64,000 nucleotides of DNA from Vulcanimicrobiota bacterium. Its GTDB lineage: Bacteria; Vulcanimicrobiota; Xenobia; Xenobiales; JADMJV01. The DNA lies in contig JAHBVR010000019.1 in the NCBI GenBank assembly GCA_019637395.1, positions 1-64,000 on the forward strand, read 5' to 3'. The position numbers were made by a program, and so were the translations under genes. Shown here piece by piece: positions 44,951 to 55,609 of the stretch. The stretch's first letter is position 1. The number at the start of each line of letters is the position of its first letter. The notes below the pieces were generated by a model. That model was not told the DNA's origin. It saw only the letters and a program-made list of their open reading frames with translations, and did no database searches.

Positions 44951-46939
44951 ATGAGAGTTCGCGTGGCCGCGGCCGCCCTCAATCAAACCCCGCTGGATTG
45001 GGACAACAATCTGCACAATATCCGTGGCGCCATCCGCCAGGCGCGGGCTCAATCGGCCAGCCTTCTTTGCCTGCCCGAGCTGTGCATCACCGGCTACGGC
45101 TGTGAAGACGCCTTTCTCTCGCCCTCGGTACAGCGCACCGCCTGGGATGCGCTTCAGGAAGTGCTGCCCGATACCCAGGGCATGGTGGTCAGTCTGGGCC
45201 TGCCTCTGATGGTACGCAAAGCCGTCTACAACTGCGCCGCTCTGGTGGCCGACGGACGTATCCTGGGTTTTGTGGCCAAAATGAATCTGGCCGGCGACGG
45301 CATTCACTATGAACCGCGCTGGTTCAAAGCCTGGCCGGCCGGAATCAAGAACCACGTGGTCACCCCGCAGGGTGAATTTCCGGTCGGCGACCTGATCTTT
45401 GAGTTGAGCGGACTGCGCATCGGCTTCGAGATCTGTGAGGACGCCTGGGTGGCCAGCCGCCCCGGCGCCAGTCTGGCCGGCCGGGCCGTGGACATTATTT
45501 TGAACCCGAGCGCCAGCCATTTCGCTTTCCGCAAGCAAGCGGTACGCGAGCGTTTTGTGCTGGAGGGCTCACGCGCCTTCGGAGTGGGCTATGTCTATGC
45601 CAACCTGCTCGGCAACGAAGCGGGGCGCGCCCTTTATGACGGCTCCACCATCATCGCCTCGGGTGGCCAGTTGATAGCCAACGGCGCCCGCTTCCGCTTC
45701 GGGCCCGGTATGATTACCACCGCCACTCTGGACATCCAGCAAAATCGTATGGGCCAGGCCCGCCTTTTTTCCTACCGGCCCAACCTACAAGAGGAAGCGG
45801 AGGTGCGCCACGCCTTCGGCTTCCCCCCCCTGCCGCCCACCTTGGAAGAACCCGAACACGAGGGCTGGGAGCACGGACCTCATCAGAAAGAAGAAGAATT
45901 CACGCGCGCCCAGCGCCTGGCTCTGTGGGACTACATGCGCAAAAGCCGCTCGCGCGGCTTTGTGCTTTCCCTCTCGGGTGGAGCCGACAGTTCCGCCATT
46001 GCCTGCCTGATTCACTACATGGTTATTTCGGCCTGGAATGAGTTGGGGCCCGAGCAGTTCAACCAGATTCTCTGGCCCGGCTGCCGGTTCGAGAGTCCCG
46101 AGCAAGCCATGAAAGAGATCCTCACCACCGTTTACCAGGCCACTCGCAATAGCGGCGAAGTGACCCGCCAGGCGGCGGCCATTCTCTCGGAAGCGGTCGG
46201 CGGCCAGCATTATGAATTTGACGTGGACGCCATGGTGGAGGGCTACAAAGGCATGGTGGAAGGAGCCATCGGGCGTTCCCTGGAGTGGCAGCGCGACGAC
46301 ATCGCCCTGCAAAACATCCAGGCCCGGGTGCGCGCGCCCGGAGTGTGGATGCTGGCCAACCTGCGCGGCGCGCTGCTCTTATCGACCTCCAACCGATCGG
46401 AGGCGGCCGTCGGCTATGCCACCATGGACGGCGACACTTCGGGCGGACTGTCCCCCATCGCCGGCATCGACAAAAACTACTTGCGCCACTGGCTGCGCTG
46501 GGTGGAAGCCCAAGGTCCCGAAGATTTGGGGCCTATCCCGGCCGTGCGGGTGGTCAACCAACAACAGCCCACCGCCGAACTGCGCCCACCCGAGAGCAAG
46601 CAGACCGACGAGGACGATTTGATGCCCTATGACTTGCTCGACGCCGTGGAAAAGGCGGCCATCCGGGACAAGCAGTCGCCGCTGGAGTGCTATCAGCAAC
46701 TGCATCTGCGCTTCCCCCACTACACGCCCCGCCAACTGTGTACCTGGGTGGAGCGCTTTTTCCAGCTATTCTGCCGCAATCAGTGGAAACGCGAACGCTA
46801 CGCCCCCAGCTTCCATCTCGACGACGAGAACCTGGACCCCAAAAGCTGGTGCCGCTTCCCCATTCTGTCCGGCAGTTACGCCCGCGAACTCAAAGAGCTG
46901 CGCCACCAGGTGCAAACCGACGTCAAGGAGTTATGGTGA
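44951..46939 (+). CDS. nadE: Glutamine-dependent NAD+ synthetase
   Basis: AGGAGGAG precedes ATG 44951 with good spacing. The 662-residue, two-domain enzyme has an N-terminal nitrilase-type glutaminase with Glu in LPELCITGYGC, Lys in VAKMNLAGDGIHYE and the nucleophile Cys in GFEICEDAWV. The C-terminal synthetase domain has the ATP pyrophosphatase P-loop LSGGADSSAIACL and the NaAD site YATMDGDTSGGLSP. It converts nicotinate adenine dinucleotide to NAD+ using glutamine. Length fits the eukaryote/mycobacterial-type enzyme. The gene overlaps the CHAT-protein start by 7 bases. Confidence 0.92.
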   Translation: MRVRVAAAALNQTPLDWDNNLHNIRGAIRQARAQSASLLCLPELCITGYGCEDAFLSPSVQRTAWDALQEVLPDTQGMVVSLGLPLMVRKAVYNCAALVADGRILGFVAKMNLAGDGIHYEPRWFKAWPAGIKNHVVTPQGEFPVGDLIFELSGLRIGFEICEDAWVASRPGASLAGRAVDIILNPSASHFAFRKQAVRERFVLEGSRAFGVGYVYANLLGNEAGRALYDGSTIIASGGQLIANGARFRFGPGMITTATLDIQQNRMGQARLFSYRPNLQEEAEVRHAFGFPPLPPTLEEPEHEGWEHGPHQKEEEFTRAQRLALWDYMRKSRSRGFVLSLSGGADSSAIACLIHYMVISAWNELGPEQFNQILWPGCRFESPEQAMKEILTTVYQATRNSGEVTRQAAAILSEAVGGQHYEFDVDAMVEGYKGMVEGAIGRSLEWQRDDIALQNIQARVRAPGVWMLANLRGALLLSTSNRSEAAVGYATMDGDTSGGLSPIAGIDKNYLRHWLRWVEAQGPEDLGPIPAVRVVNQQQPTAELRPPESKQTDEDDLMPYDLLDAVEKAAIRDKQSPLECYQQLHLRFPHYTPRQLCTWVERFFQLFCRNQWKRERYAPSFHLDDENLDPKSWCRFPILSGSYARELKELRHQVQTDVKELW

Positions 46940-49900
46940 AAAAGAAACTCGTCTATGGTCTGATGGCCCTGAGCCTGTGCCCGCCGGCTCAAGCCCGGCC
47001 CGACTTTCCCCTCGATCTGCCCGCCTGCGCAACGGTGGCCCAGGCCGCCGACGTGGTCCAATTTATTGTACGCTCTCTGAGCGCCGCCAACGAACAGGAA
47101 GTGATCGACCTGGTCAAAGCCAACCCCGAACTGGCCCGGCGCAGCTTTGACCTGGCCCTTAAGGAAATCAGCAACAAAAAGCCCGAGGAAAGAGACGCAC
47201 GCTACAACGGACTTTTCTGGACCTGGGCCCGCGCTCTAGGCGGCGAAGAGCTGAAACAGCGCCTGCTGGCCGCCCAAATTCCCGACCAGCCGATGGCCTT
47301 TACGGAAGTCTTCACCCTGGCGCGTGGTTTCGCCCAACTGCTCATCGCCATGGGAAATTACCAGCAGAGCGAACGGCTCTTCACCGCCATGGAGAAGAAC
47401 CTGGCGCAAGCCCAAGGAGCTGAAGCCGACCAGCAGCGCCTCTACCTGGCCAAGGCCCGCATGGTGGGCGGACGCTACCTGCTGGCCCGCCAGCAGGGCG
47501 ACGCTCTGGTGGAACTAGCCAGGAGCCAGAAAAACCCCGACGAGCTGCTGGAACTCTATACCTGTTTGCTGGACGCCGGCCGCATGGGCGGCTTTCCCGA
47601 CGTCACCAATCGCTACCTGGAACCGCTCCAGCAGGCCGTGGCCGCCCTCCCTCCAGAAAAGCGAGCCTTCTGGCACTTTTACTCGGGCAGTTTTGCCGAA
47701 TTGCGGCAACTGGAGAGAAATCCCGAGACCAGCGTGGAGGAGTTCTGCCGCCGCCATGACGCCGTCTGGGAAGGTTTCAAGCAGGCCAATCCTTTTGAAA
47801 GCGCCATTTTGGGACGTGTTTTCGGCCATCTAAGCACTCTCTGGCTGGCGCGCATGGCGGATTTCTACCAACTGCGCGATATCCCCGAGGATTCACCTGA
47901 AGATAAGCGTCTCAGCCAATCGCTGATGATCGAACTGGACCTCCTGAACGGCGCCATCTCCGCCGCCTCCAAAAACCAAAACTATATCCAGAGCTACGCG
48001 GCCGGCATGGCCATGCTGTCATTGCTCAATGACGCCCACGAACAGGCCTTACGAGTGAACCAGCCCAAACAAGCCGCCCGCTTGCTTCCCGAAATGGTGA
48101 CGGTGGAGAATTACCTGGTCAAGACCGAAGCGGAAGTGCGCGAACAGGAGAAGCAGGTCGACAAGCTGATCCGCGGCTGCCTGGCCAACCTTCCGGGCGA
48201 CTTTTCCTTCAATCTGTTGGAAGGTGATTGGATGCGCCAGCGCACCCGCATTCGCCTGGCCCAGCTCCAGCAGTTGCTGGCCGACAGCCGGGGGAAGCTG
48301 AGCGCGGTCCAGTTGAGCAAGGCCCAAAAGCTGGCGGCCGAGGCGGTGACGCTCAACCAGCGGGCCCTGCGCGGAGTGGGCTATCAGGGCAGTGAGGATG
48401 CCCGCTGGGCCGTGGCCGAGTACCAACTGCGCTTTCGTCCACCCGGCTGGCCAAAGGAAGCCGACCGGCTGCTCAGCCAGTTGGCCCAGGTCAATCAGCA
48501 ACTCGGGTATCGCGAAGGAATTTCACGCGTAGCCATGCTGCGCGGCCGTCTGCTGGCGGCTCAGGGCCAGAACGGCCCCGCCATTCAGTCACTGCAACAA
48601 GCGGTGGACGGCGTGGAGGCTTACCTGACCGAAGTGGAAGCCGGTGAGGCCGGCAGCCGGGCCATCCGGGACCGCTACAAAGCGGCCTATCAACTGCTGG
48701 CCAAGTTGCAGTTGAGCAGCGGCAAGGCCACCAGCGCCTTCCAAACGGTCAGTCGCCAACTGCAGGCCCAGGCGGCCCAGCAGAATCAAGACTCGCTGCG
48801 CAACAACACGCAGCTGCGCGAAGTTCAAAGAGTGCGCGCCGAAACGGCCGCCTTGGAAAGGCAGGTGGCCGATGAGCGCCTGCAAGGGAAAGACACTCAG
48901 GCTAGCGAGCAATTGCTGGCCAGCAGCAAGGGGGAGTACCAGCGGGTGGTGGCCGATCTGCGTCGCAGCCATCCCCAGTACGAAGGCGCCATGGCGGTGC
49001 GCCCGGTGGAGTTCCTGGAACTCAAGAAATCGATACCGGCCGATACCACCGCCGTGCTCTATTTTGTATCCGACGATGGTGTCTACAGCTTTGTGGCCAG
49101 CCAACAGGGCGACCTGAAAATCCATAAAGTGGCCGTCGACCCCAAGGAACTGGAAAAAAGCGTGCTCAAGGTGCGCCAGTTGATCAACCTGTTTCCCCAC
49201 GATCCCAACCTGGGCCCGCACCCGGAAGCTTTTCGCTGGAACGACCCCGGCAGTCCCGGCTATCAGCGCCAGAGTCTGCCTTTGAAAACAGAGCTGGCCC
49301 GTCTCGACAAATGGCTGATCGACCCCATCGAAGGCGACCTGGGCGGCCGGCCGGTGCTGGCCATCGTGCCCACCGGCGTGCTCCACTATGTGCCCTTTCC
49401 CGCCCTGTGTTCGCTGGACGCGGCCGGCAATCCGAAGTTCCTGGCCGAGAATTACCAGTGCGTCAATCTGGTCAAAACCTCCGACCTGGTTCCGCTGGCG
49501 GGCTCCGCTCCCGGCAAGAAGCTCTTCGCCGTGGGCAATCCAGACGGAAGTCTGCCCGGAGCCGAACGTGAAGTGAACAGCATCACCGCCAGTTTCCCCC
49601 AGGCCCGGAAGGTCATCGGCCGGGAGGCCACCGCCTCGCTCTTGAAAAAACTGGAGCCCGACACCGGCTATGTGCACCTGGCCACCCATGGCCAGCTCTC
49701 CGAAGCCGACCCCAAGAACAGCTACCTGGTCATGGCGGGCAGCGGCGAATCGGCTCATTTTCGGGCCACCGATATCTACGACCTGGATTGGCAGGGCGTG
49801 CGCCTGGTAACCCTGTCGGCCTGCAAAACCGCCCTGCAGGAAGGCAAACCGGGGGCGGCCATCACCAGTCTGGCCGAGGCTTTCCGCGTGGCCGGCGGCC

Positions 49901-50097
49901 ACTCGGTGGTAGCCAGCCTGTGGAGCGTGGAGGACAACGCCACCGAGCAACTGATGATCGAGTTTTATAAGCAATTAGCCCAGGGCAAGTCGTTGGCTGC
50001 TTCTCTGCAAAGCGCGGAGACGACTCTGTCCAAGCAGGCCAAGTTCAGCCACCCATTTTTCTGGGCCGCCTTTACTTTATTTGGAGACTGGCGTTAG
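46933..50097 (+). CDS. Secreted TPR-like and CHAT-peptidase protein
   Basis: ATG 46933 (MVKKKLVYGLMALSLC) follows AAGGAG at short spacing; GTG 46936 is almost equivalent. The 1054-residue protein has a signal peptide, a long helical region of TPR-like repeats (about 50-720) and a C-terminal CHAT domain with H919 in YVHLATHGQLSE and C964 in VTLSACKTALQEG. The final GGHSVVASLWSVEDNATEQLM and FWAAFTLFGDW are family hallmarks. CHAT proteins are caspase-fold peptidases that cleave specific partners. Overlap with nadE and short distance to the kinase gene place it in an operon with both. It complements the caspase-like gene at 40274. Confidence 0.88.
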   Translation: MVKKKLVYGLMALSLCPPAQARPDFPLDLPACATVAQAADVVQFIVRSLSAANEQEVIDLVKANPELARRSFDLALKEISNKKPEERDARYNGLFWTWARALGGEELKQRLLAAQIPDQPMAFTEVFTLARGFAQLLIAMGNYQQSERLFTAMEKNLAQAQGAEADQQRLYLAKARMVGGRYLLARQQGDALVELARSQKNPDELLELYTCLLDAGRMGGFPDVTNRYLEPLQQAVAALPPEKRAFWHFYSGSFAELRQLERNPETSVEEFCRRHDAVWEGFKQANPFESAILGRVFGHLSTLWLARMADFYQLRDIPEDSPEDKRLSQSLMIELDLLNGAISAASKNQNYIQSYAAGMAMLSLLNDAHEQALRVNQPKQAARLLPEMVTVENYLVKTEAEVREQEKQVDKLIRGCLANLPGDFSFNLLEGDWMRQRTRIRLAQLQQLLADSRGKLSAVQLSKAQKLAAEAVTLNQRALRGVGYQGSEDARWAVAEYQLRFRPPGWPKEADRLLSQLAQVNQQLGYREGISRVAMLRGRLLAAQGQNGPAIQSLQQAVDGVEAYLTEVEAGEAGSRAIRDRYKAAYQLLAKLQLSSGKATSAFQTVSRQLQAQAAQQNQDSLRNNTQLREVQRVRAETAALERQVADERLQGKDTQASEQLLASSKGEYQRVVADLRRSHPQYEGAMAVRPVEFLELKKSIPADTTAVLYFVSDDGVYSFVASQQGDLKIHKVAVDPKELEKSVLKVRQLINLFPHDPNLGPHPEAFRWNDPGSPGYQRQSLPLKTELARLDKWLIDPIEGDLGGRPVLAIVPTGVLHYVPFPALCSLDAAGNPKFLAENYQCVNLVKTSDLVPLAGSAPGKKLFAVGNPDGSLPGAEREVNSITASFPQARKVIGREATASLLKKLEPDTGYVHLATHGQLSEADPKNSYLVMAGSGESAHFRATDIYDLDWQGVRLVTLSACKTALQEGKPGAAITSLAEAFRVAGGHSVVASLWSVEDNATEQLMIEFYKQLAQGKSLAASLQSAETTLSKQAKFSHPFFWAAFTLFGDWR

Positions 50098-50130
50098 GAA
50101 ATTGCCCCGCGCCCGTCGAACGGGCCGCCC

Positions 50131-51507
50131 ATGTCTGAGGAGTTCCCGGAAACCATAGGACCCTACAAAGTCTTGCGCGAGCTGGGCCGCGGCGCCATGG
50201 GCACGGTCTACCTGGCTCGCCAGGAGTCCTTGTCACGCGACCTGGCTATCAAGGTGCTGGCCGCCGAATTCACGCGCGACCAGGAATTCGTGGCTCGTTT
50301 CCGGCGCGAAGGCCTGATTTCATCCAAGCTGCGCCATCCCCACATCGTCCAGGTCTTCGACTACTCGGCTCAGGACAATCTCTACTACATCGCCATGGAG
50401 TACGTGGGGCCGGAAGATTTGCAGGCCTACTTGCGGGCTAATAACGGCCGCCTGCCTCTGGCCGAGGCGGTCCGTCTCATGGGCCAGGTGCTCTCGGCTC
50501 TGGAATGCGCCCATGAAGCCGGTGTCACCCACCGTGACGTCAAACCCGCCAACGTGCTGATGTCGCCGCGCCAGGACGCGGTGCTGACCGATTTCTCGAT
50601 CGCCAACATGCAGGAGGCCCAGCGTCTGACCCAGACCGGGGCCATGATGGGCACCCCCGACTATATGGCTCCCGAGCAGTTTGACGCCAAGCAGGTGGAT
50701 AAGCGCTCCGATCTTTATTCGGTGGGCGTGGTGCTCTATGAGATGGTCACCGGCGAGCGCCCCTTTCCCGGGGACACGGTGGTTCAGGTCATGAAAGCGC
50801 AGTTGATGCACGTGCCCGAGGCACCTCACAAACTCGACCCCAATGTGCCCGAAGCCCTCAGCCTGGCCATCATGAAGGCTCTGGAGAAGCAGCCGCAATC
50901 CCGCTGGGGTTCGGCTGCCGAGATGCGCGAGGCCATCTACGCGGCGCTGGGCACGGCGCCGCCAGTTGAGGCTCCCCGTCCCAGCCCGCCTCCCCCTCCC
51001 GTCTCTCTGGCTGAACGGGCCGCGGCGCCCCGTCTGACCTCCGAAACCCTGGCCGTGGCCGCCCCGCCTGCTTCCAAGAAAAGCAGCGGCACACTGGAAC
51101 TGGCGCGTCAATCCCTGGGGGAAGTCGGCGACGATTTCCGCTCGGGCTTTCACACGCTGGGCTGGAAAAACTTCAGCCTCAACTGGATGCCCCGCCTGAT
51201 CGCCCTGGAGGTGGTCTGGTTCGTGCTCACTCAGCCGCTGCTCGGGCTGCTGGGCAAAACGGCGGTCGCCTTCACCTACGCCGATTTCCGGCTGATCGGC
51301 GCGGGTCTGATCAACCTTTTCTTCATTCTCATGCTGGCTGTGCGCCTCATCCGCGGCGAGCGCCTGTATCGCAAACTGGTGGCCGGCGCCATCTGCCTGC
51401 TGGCCTGGGGCTTCTGGTACGCTCAGTATTCGAGCCTGAGCGACAAGAAATTCCAGTTCACCGCCCACGCCCGCGGCTACATCACCCGGCTGGTGCAAAA
51501 TCGTTAG
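50131..51507 (+). CDS. Membrane Ser/Thr protein kinase
   Basis: The 458-residue protein has a complete N-terminal Hanks-type kinase domain: GRGAMGTVYLAR (Gly loop), K41 in LAIKVL, HRDVKPANVL with catalytic D136, and GTPDYMAPEQF. The metal-binding D154 is in a DFS rather than DFG motif, which can alter the inactive state but normally keeps activity. A Pro-rich linker (PRPSPPPPPVS) leads to two C-terminal membrane segments (LIALEVVWFVLTQPLLGLL and LINLFFILMLAVRLI) and a short extracytoplasmic tail. It lies 33 bases behind the CHAT gene and is probably the last gene of the prs-nadE-CHAT operon. Confidence 0.9.
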   Translation: MSEEFPETIGPYKVLRELGRGAMGTVYLARQESLSRDLAIKVLAAEFTRDQEFVARFRREGLISSKLRHPHIVQVFDYSAQDNLYYIAMEYVGPEDLQAYLRANNGRLPLAEAVRLMGQVLSALECAHEAGVTHRDVKPANVLMSPRQDAVLTDFSIANMQEAQRLTQTGAMMGTPDYMAPEQFDAKQVDKRSDLYSVGVVLYEMVTGERPFPGDTVVQVMKAQLMHVPEAPHKLDPNVPEALSLAIMKALEKQPQSRWGSAAEMREAIYAALGTAPPVEAPRPSPPPPPVSLAERAAAPRLTSETLAVAAPPASKKSSGTLELARQSLGEVGDDFRSGFHTLGWKNFSLNWMPRLIALEVVWFVLTQPLLGLLGKTAVAFTYADFRLIGAGLINLFFILMLAVRLIRGERLYRKLVAGAICLLAWGFWYAQYSSLSDKKFQFTAHARGYITRLVQNR

Positions 51508-51509
51508 TA

Positions 51510-52919
51510 TTAGCCGAAGCGCTCCAGATAGGGGCCGAGCTTGAACTTCCGAGCCGTGGATTCGGAGCTCATGTAGCGAATTTTGCCGAAGATGGGCCGT
51601 TCAAACCAGGCGCGGTCGTAGCGACCGAGACACCAGAAGATGCCGCTGTAGGAGTTGGGGTTGCGGCCGTCCAGCGAGTACTTGTTGTTCAGCTCGATCA
51701 GGTGCGCTACGGCCTGACGTGGGGTCTGGCTCCACTCCAGAATCTTCTTTCCCCAGAGCATGCGCAGGTAATTGTGGATGTATCCCTCCTCGCGTAGTTG
51801 GCGCTGGGCCGCGTTCCAAATCGGGTCGTAAGTCCGGCCCTCGTCCAGCTCTTTGAGCGTGTAAAGGTACGGGCGCTCATCGGCGGCATGTTCTTCTAAC
51901 GTCGCCCGCGCCCAGTCCGGCAGGCTCTCATAAGAATCATAGTCCCTCTCCCGATGGCACATGTTGTAGCCGAGTTCGCGCCAGGTGATCAGTTCATCCA
52001 GGAACGAGTCGGCGTTGGCGCTCATCCTTGCCGGCCATCCCTCGGGGTCAAAATCTTCGGCCTCGGCCAATTCCTGAAAGACCTGGTGGGCCGAGAGATG
52101 GCCCCAGTGCAGGTAAGGCGAGAAACCGCTGGCCACTTGTTGCGAGGGCTGGCTGCGGCGGTGGTAGTTTTCCAAACGCTCATTGAGAAAGCGAGTGACC
52201 AACCTGTCGGCCCGCACCGAGCCGCCGCGCACCTGAACGGGGGCCGGTTCCGGTAGGTCTGACAGCGCGAACTCGACTCCGGGCTTCCAGCGCCGGTATT
52301 CCGGCAATCTCTCGGGCAAACGCGGGAGATGCAGGCCCTTGAGTGAATCCACCTCAGGTCTCTGCTTCAAGTGGAGCTTCAACGATTTCTGCAGGAAACG
52401 GCGGAAATCCACCGCTCGCAGATAGGTCTTGGGGGCCGCGTTCAGGGGCAAAAGCCCGTTGCTATCCACCAGTTCCAAGTGTACCTTCAGGCGCCTGGCC
52501 GTTTTCTCAATCATGTGCGGCAGAAAGAAACAGGGGAAGTGGTCTCCGACCACCACACAGGCACGCTCGGCCAGCGATTCCAGCAGCCCCCGGCCGTCCC
52601 CGTGTTCCGGCTCCAGGTAAGGATAATAGGTGACCGCCTTAGATTCAAAAAACTTCTGGTTGTCTTCCATTCCATCCATAACCCAGCGGTGGAAGCGTTG
52701 GCAGGCCCACGGATAGGCCCGCCGCAAAGCTTCCAGAATCAGCAGCGGTTTTTGCAGATGGCGCGCCCACTCCACCGCCCGTTGCAGCGAAAAGTTGAAG
52801 GTTGGCCGGCGGTTGGCCGTCATCCAATAGAGCACGAACTCGCCCTCTCTGTGGACCCCGGCCTCATTGGCCGGCCAGCGGCGTATTTCCGGCACCTGGG
52901 AATGAAAGGCTGGGTACAT
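51510..52919 (-). CDS. phr: Class II CPD photolyase
   Basis: The 469-residue protein shows class II photolyase hallmarks: FVLYWMTANRRPTFNFSLQ at the N-terminus, SGFSPYLHWGHLSAHQVF, YIHNYLRMLWGKKILEWS, and IELNNKYSLDGRNPNSYSGI followed by LGRYDRAWFERPIFGKIRYM. These form the FAD-binding helical domain. The enzyme repairs cyclobutane pyrimidine dimers with light energy. AGGAGG is at good distance before ATG 52919 on the minus strand. It is divergent from the NTF2-like gene with only 15 bases between the starts and converges with the kinase gene. Confidence 0.93.
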   Translation of the reverse strand: MYPAFHSQVPEIRRWPANEAGVHREGEFVLYWMTANRRPTFNFSLQRAVEWARHLQKPLLILEALRRAYPWACQRFHRWVMDGMEDNQKFFESKAVTYYPYLEPEHGDGRGLLESLAERACVVVGDHFPCFFLPHMIEKTARRLKVHLELVDSNGLLPLNAAPKTYLRAVDFRRFLQKSLKLHLKQRPEVDSLKGLHLPRLPERLPEYRRWKPGVEFALSDLPEPAPVQVRGGSVRADRLVTRFLNERLENYHRRSQPSQQVASGFSPYLHWGHLSAHQVFQELAEAEDFDPEGWPARMSANADSFLDELITWRELGYNMCHRERDYDSYESLPDWARATLEEHAADERPYLYTLKELDEGRTYDPIWNAAQRQLREEGYIHNYLRMLWGKKILEWSQTPRQAVAHLIELNNKYSLDGRNPNSYSGIFWCLGRYDRAWFERPIFGKIRYMSSESTARKFKLGPYLERFG

Positions 52920-52934
52920 CCAGAAGGTCCTCCT

Positions 52935-53408
52935 ATGGTCAGATTCTTGTCAACCTTTTGTCTAATTTTTACACTGGTCCTCTCCGCCCCGGCCGAGCCT
53001 CTGCAGACCGAGGTCCAGGCGGCCTTGATTCAGGGAATGGAGGCCTGGAACCGCGGCGATCTGGACACCTTCCTGAAAGGCTATGTCCAGAGTCCGGAGA
53101 TGACTTACACGGCCTCCGGTCGGGTCGTGCGCGGCATTGACGAGCTGCGCGCCCGCTATCAGAAGGCTTATGGCACCAGTCGCGAGACCATGGGCCAGTT
53201 GCGCTTTGACGAGATCGAGGTGTGGCCGCTCGGCGAAGGTTACGCGCTGGCCATGGGCAAGTGGGCGGTGGACTTCGGCGCCCGTTCCAAGGAGCCCAAG
53301 AGCGGCGGCATCTTCTCTCTGGTGCTGCGCAAGACAGCCGAAGGCTGGTTGATCTTGCACGATCACACTTCGCGCTTGTTGGATGAGAAGACGAAAGGTA
53401 ATTCCTGA
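52935..53408 (+). CDS. Secreted NTF2-like (SnoaL/DUF4440-type) protein
   Basis: ATG 52935 ([20 protein letters not shown]) opens a signal peptide, and the 157-residue protein continues [40 protein letters not shown], and [20 protein letters not shown], the cone-shaped NTF2 fold. The frame is open well upstream, but those codons lie over the photolyase gene. The 15-base gap to the divergent start leaves little space for separate promoters, so transcription may begin inside the photolyase gene. Ligand unknown. Confidence 0.75.
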   Translation: MVRFLSTFCLIFTLVLSAPAEPLQTEVQAALIQGMEAWNRGDLDTFLKGYVQSPEMTYTASGRVVRGIDELRARYQKAYGTSRETMGQLRFDEIEVWPLGEGYALAMGKWAVDFGARSKEPKSGGIFSLVLRKTAEGWLILHDHTSRLLDEKTKGNS

Positions 53409-53428
53409 GCGCGACAGAACCGGCCAGC

Positions 53429-53989
53429 ATGAAACGCTTCCTACTTTCTCTTTCTTTGCTCTCGTTGGTCGGTTGCACCAACCCGCCGGCCCCCTCGACC
53501 ACGGAGACCACCACCGCGGTCACCGTCGACACCACGGCAGCTCCTCCGCCGGTGGCCAGCGAAACTCCGGCCGCTTCCGAAACCCCGGCGGCTTCCGGGA
53601 CCCCCTCGGCAGCGGCCGTGCCCGGCTGGTCCGGAAAATCGGAGGCCAAGCCGGTCACCACCAAGTCCGGACTGAAATACGAGATCTTCAAGAAAGGCTC
53701 CGGCAAAGAGGCCAAAGCCGGCACCACGGTCAGCGTCCATTACACCGGCTACCTGACCAACGGCAGCAAGTTCGACAGCAGCGTGGATCGCGGCCAACCC
53801 TTCGAATTCTCTCTGGGTCAGGGCCAGGTCATCGCGGGCTGGGACGAAGGCGTAGCCGGCATGAAGATCGGCGAGAAACGCAAGCTGACCATTCCGGCCA
53901 AGCTGGGCTACGGCGATCGGGGAGCCGGCGAGGCCATTCCTCCCGGGGCTACGCTGGTCTTTGACGTGGAGCTACTGGGAGTCAAGTAA
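53429..53989 (+). CDS. FKBP-type peptidyl-prolyl isomerase lipoprotein
   Basis: [16 protein letters not shown] is a lipoprotein signal with lipobox LVGC, placing Cys16 as lipid-modified. A Thr/Pro/Ala-rich linker (about 17-70) leads to the FKBP domain: [59 protein letters not shown], and [20 protein letters not shown]. All the pocket aromatics of active FKBPs appear present. It assists folding of exported proteins. It overlaps the opposite transporter gene at its 3' end. Confidence 0.93.
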   Translation: MKRFLLSLSLLSLVGCTNPPAPSTTETTTAVTVDTTAAPPPVASETPAASETPAASGTPSAAAVPGWSGKSEAKPVTTKSGLKYEIFKKGSGKEAKAGTTVSVHYTGYLTNGSKFDSSVDRGQPFEFSLGQGQVIAGWDEGVAGMKIGEKRKLTIPAKLGYGDRGAGEAIPPGATLVFDVELLGVK

Positions 53990-55609
53990 TAGCGGTTCCT
54001 CACTGGGAACCAGGTTACGCATCTGAGCCAACCAGCTCAGGTGCAACAAAACACTGCGCAAATTACTGACCAGATCGAAGGCCCAGGAGGCCTGCAGACT
54101 GGTCAGTTCTTCTTCCTGGAGAGATACGTAGAAAGCGTCCTCCCATTGGCGGGCCAGCACTACAGGATCCACCGAGGGGTCGGGGCTGTCTTTGGGGAAG
54201 AGAATGCGCAGCCAGACCTCATCCAGACAGCGCCGGTAGACCTTGGTGAGAGCCATCAAGCGCTGTGGCATGCCCAACTTTTCGCGAACCAGGCCGGACT
54301 CGAGCTGTTCGCGCAGGCGCAGAGCCTGGAAATAGAGTTCCTCCAGGTCGGCCAGACGGGCCAGCAGCAGCCGTAAATCGTCGGCCTTGCCGGCCGAGGC
54401 CTGGACCAACAGTTCATAAATGCTGTCTTTCAAACTCTGGAACTCGCGCTGCTCGAGAATACGGTTCTCCAGGCGCGTCTCATTGGTGCGCTCGGCCACC
54501 AGCAGCGAGGAGCCGATATCCAGCAGCGTCTTCACGCACACCAGCAGCTGGCTCATTTGACGCAGGGCCTCCTCGCGCGAGCGTTCCGGACTGCGCCGCA
54601 ACATGCGGCGCACCACCGGAGCCAGCGCCAGCCCGCCTACTTCCGCCTTCGAAGGCACCAACCAACCTACCAGCCGCAGGATGATAGTGCTGAAAAGCGT
54701 CCACCAGATGACATTGATCAGATTGAAACCAGTGTGCACGGCCGCCAGGCGATAGCTCATGCGTTGCACCGGATCCAGTTGCTCAGGAACAACCCAGGAA
54801 ATGGCGTTGATGAACTGGGGAAAGAAGAACAGGGTGATGAGCACGCCGCCGCATTTCACGAAAAAGTGCGCCAGCGCCAGCCGGCGCAGGTTGGGCCCGT
54901 ATTCCAGCGAGGCCAGCAGCGGCCCGAAAGTGGTGCCGATGTTGGCTCCCAAAATCAAGGAAGCAGCCTGCGGGTAGGCCAGATGCTGGCCGGCGGCCAG
55001 CGAGATCACCACACCGATGACGGTGCTGCTCGATTGCACACAGCCGGTGAAGACGACCCCGACCAGCACTCCCACCGTCTGTTCCATCAGATTCTCTCCG
55101 GGATTGCCGCGGATCAATTCCTGAACCGAAGGCAAATCAAGCAGTGGGGCCAACCCCTGGCCAATGAAAAACATGCCCCAGAGGGCCAGCCCGATGGCCA
55201 TGACGCCTTCGAGCGCATCGCGATAGGAACTGCGGCGCACAAAAAGCAGGGCTACGCTGGTGACTCCCACCAGCACCGGACCAAACAGCAAGTCGTTGAT
55301 ACTGAGAATCCAGGCTTTGAGGGTCGTCCCCAGGGTCGAGCCCAGCATCAAGTAATAGCCTTGCTCCAGCGTGATCAAAGTGGAGCCGACCATGCTCATG
55401 GAGGCGATGATGGTGATACTGCTGGCCTGCACCACCGCCGTGGCCCCGGTGCCGGCCAGCAGACACTGCAGCGGATGGCCCAGAGCCCGGCCGAAAATGC
55501 CGCGCAAGCGTCGCGACAGGGTGCGTTGCAGGACCCGAGTCAGCGTGCGCAACGAAAACAGGAAGAGTCCCCAGCCGCCCAATGCCTCCAGGATGTGCCA
55601 GGTCGTCAT
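53972..55609 (-). CDS. Na/Pi-cotransporter-type protein with PhoU-like C-terminus
   Basis: The 545-residue protein has about eight membrane helices in two inverted Na/Pi repeats: [20 protein letters not shown] and [19 protein letters not shown] (the QSSS motif), with [13 protein letters not shown]. From residue ~330 it becomes a soluble helical domain like PhoU (for example [20 protein letters not shown]). It likely moves phosphate or a related anion with Na+. Its ATG shares a base with the stop of the upstream unknown protein, so they are coupled. Confidence 0.85.
   Translation of the reverse strand: MTTWHILEALGGWGLFLFSLRTLTRVLQRTLSRRLRGIFGRALGHPLQCLLAGTGATAVVQASSITIIASMSMVGSTLITLEQGYYLMLGSTLGTTLKAWILSINDLLFGPVLVGVTSVALLFVRRSSYRDALEGVMAIGLALWGMFFIGQGLAPLLDLPSVQELIRGNPGENLMEQTVGVLVGVVFTGCVQSSSTVIGVVISLAAGQHLAYPQAASLILGANIGTTFGPLLASLEYGPNLRRLALAHFFVKCGGVLITLFFFPQFINAISWVVPEQLDPVQRMSYRLAAVHTGFNLINVIWWTLFSTIILRLVGWLVPSKAEVGGLALAPVVRRMLRRSPERSREEALRQMSQLLVCVKTLLDIGSSLLVAERTNETRLENRILEQREFQSLKDSIYELLVQASAGKADDLRLLLARLADLEELYFQALRLREQLESGLVREKLGMPQRLMALTKVYRRCLDEVWLRILFPKDSPDPSVDPVVLARQWEDAFYVSLQEEELTSLQASWAFDLVSNLRSVLLHLSWLAQMRNLVPSEEPLLLDSQ

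Noticed and set aside
48589-49974. Minus-strand open frame of 461 codons over the CHAT gene
   Set aside because: Antisense to the CHAT domain with its catalytic residues; no motifs of its own.
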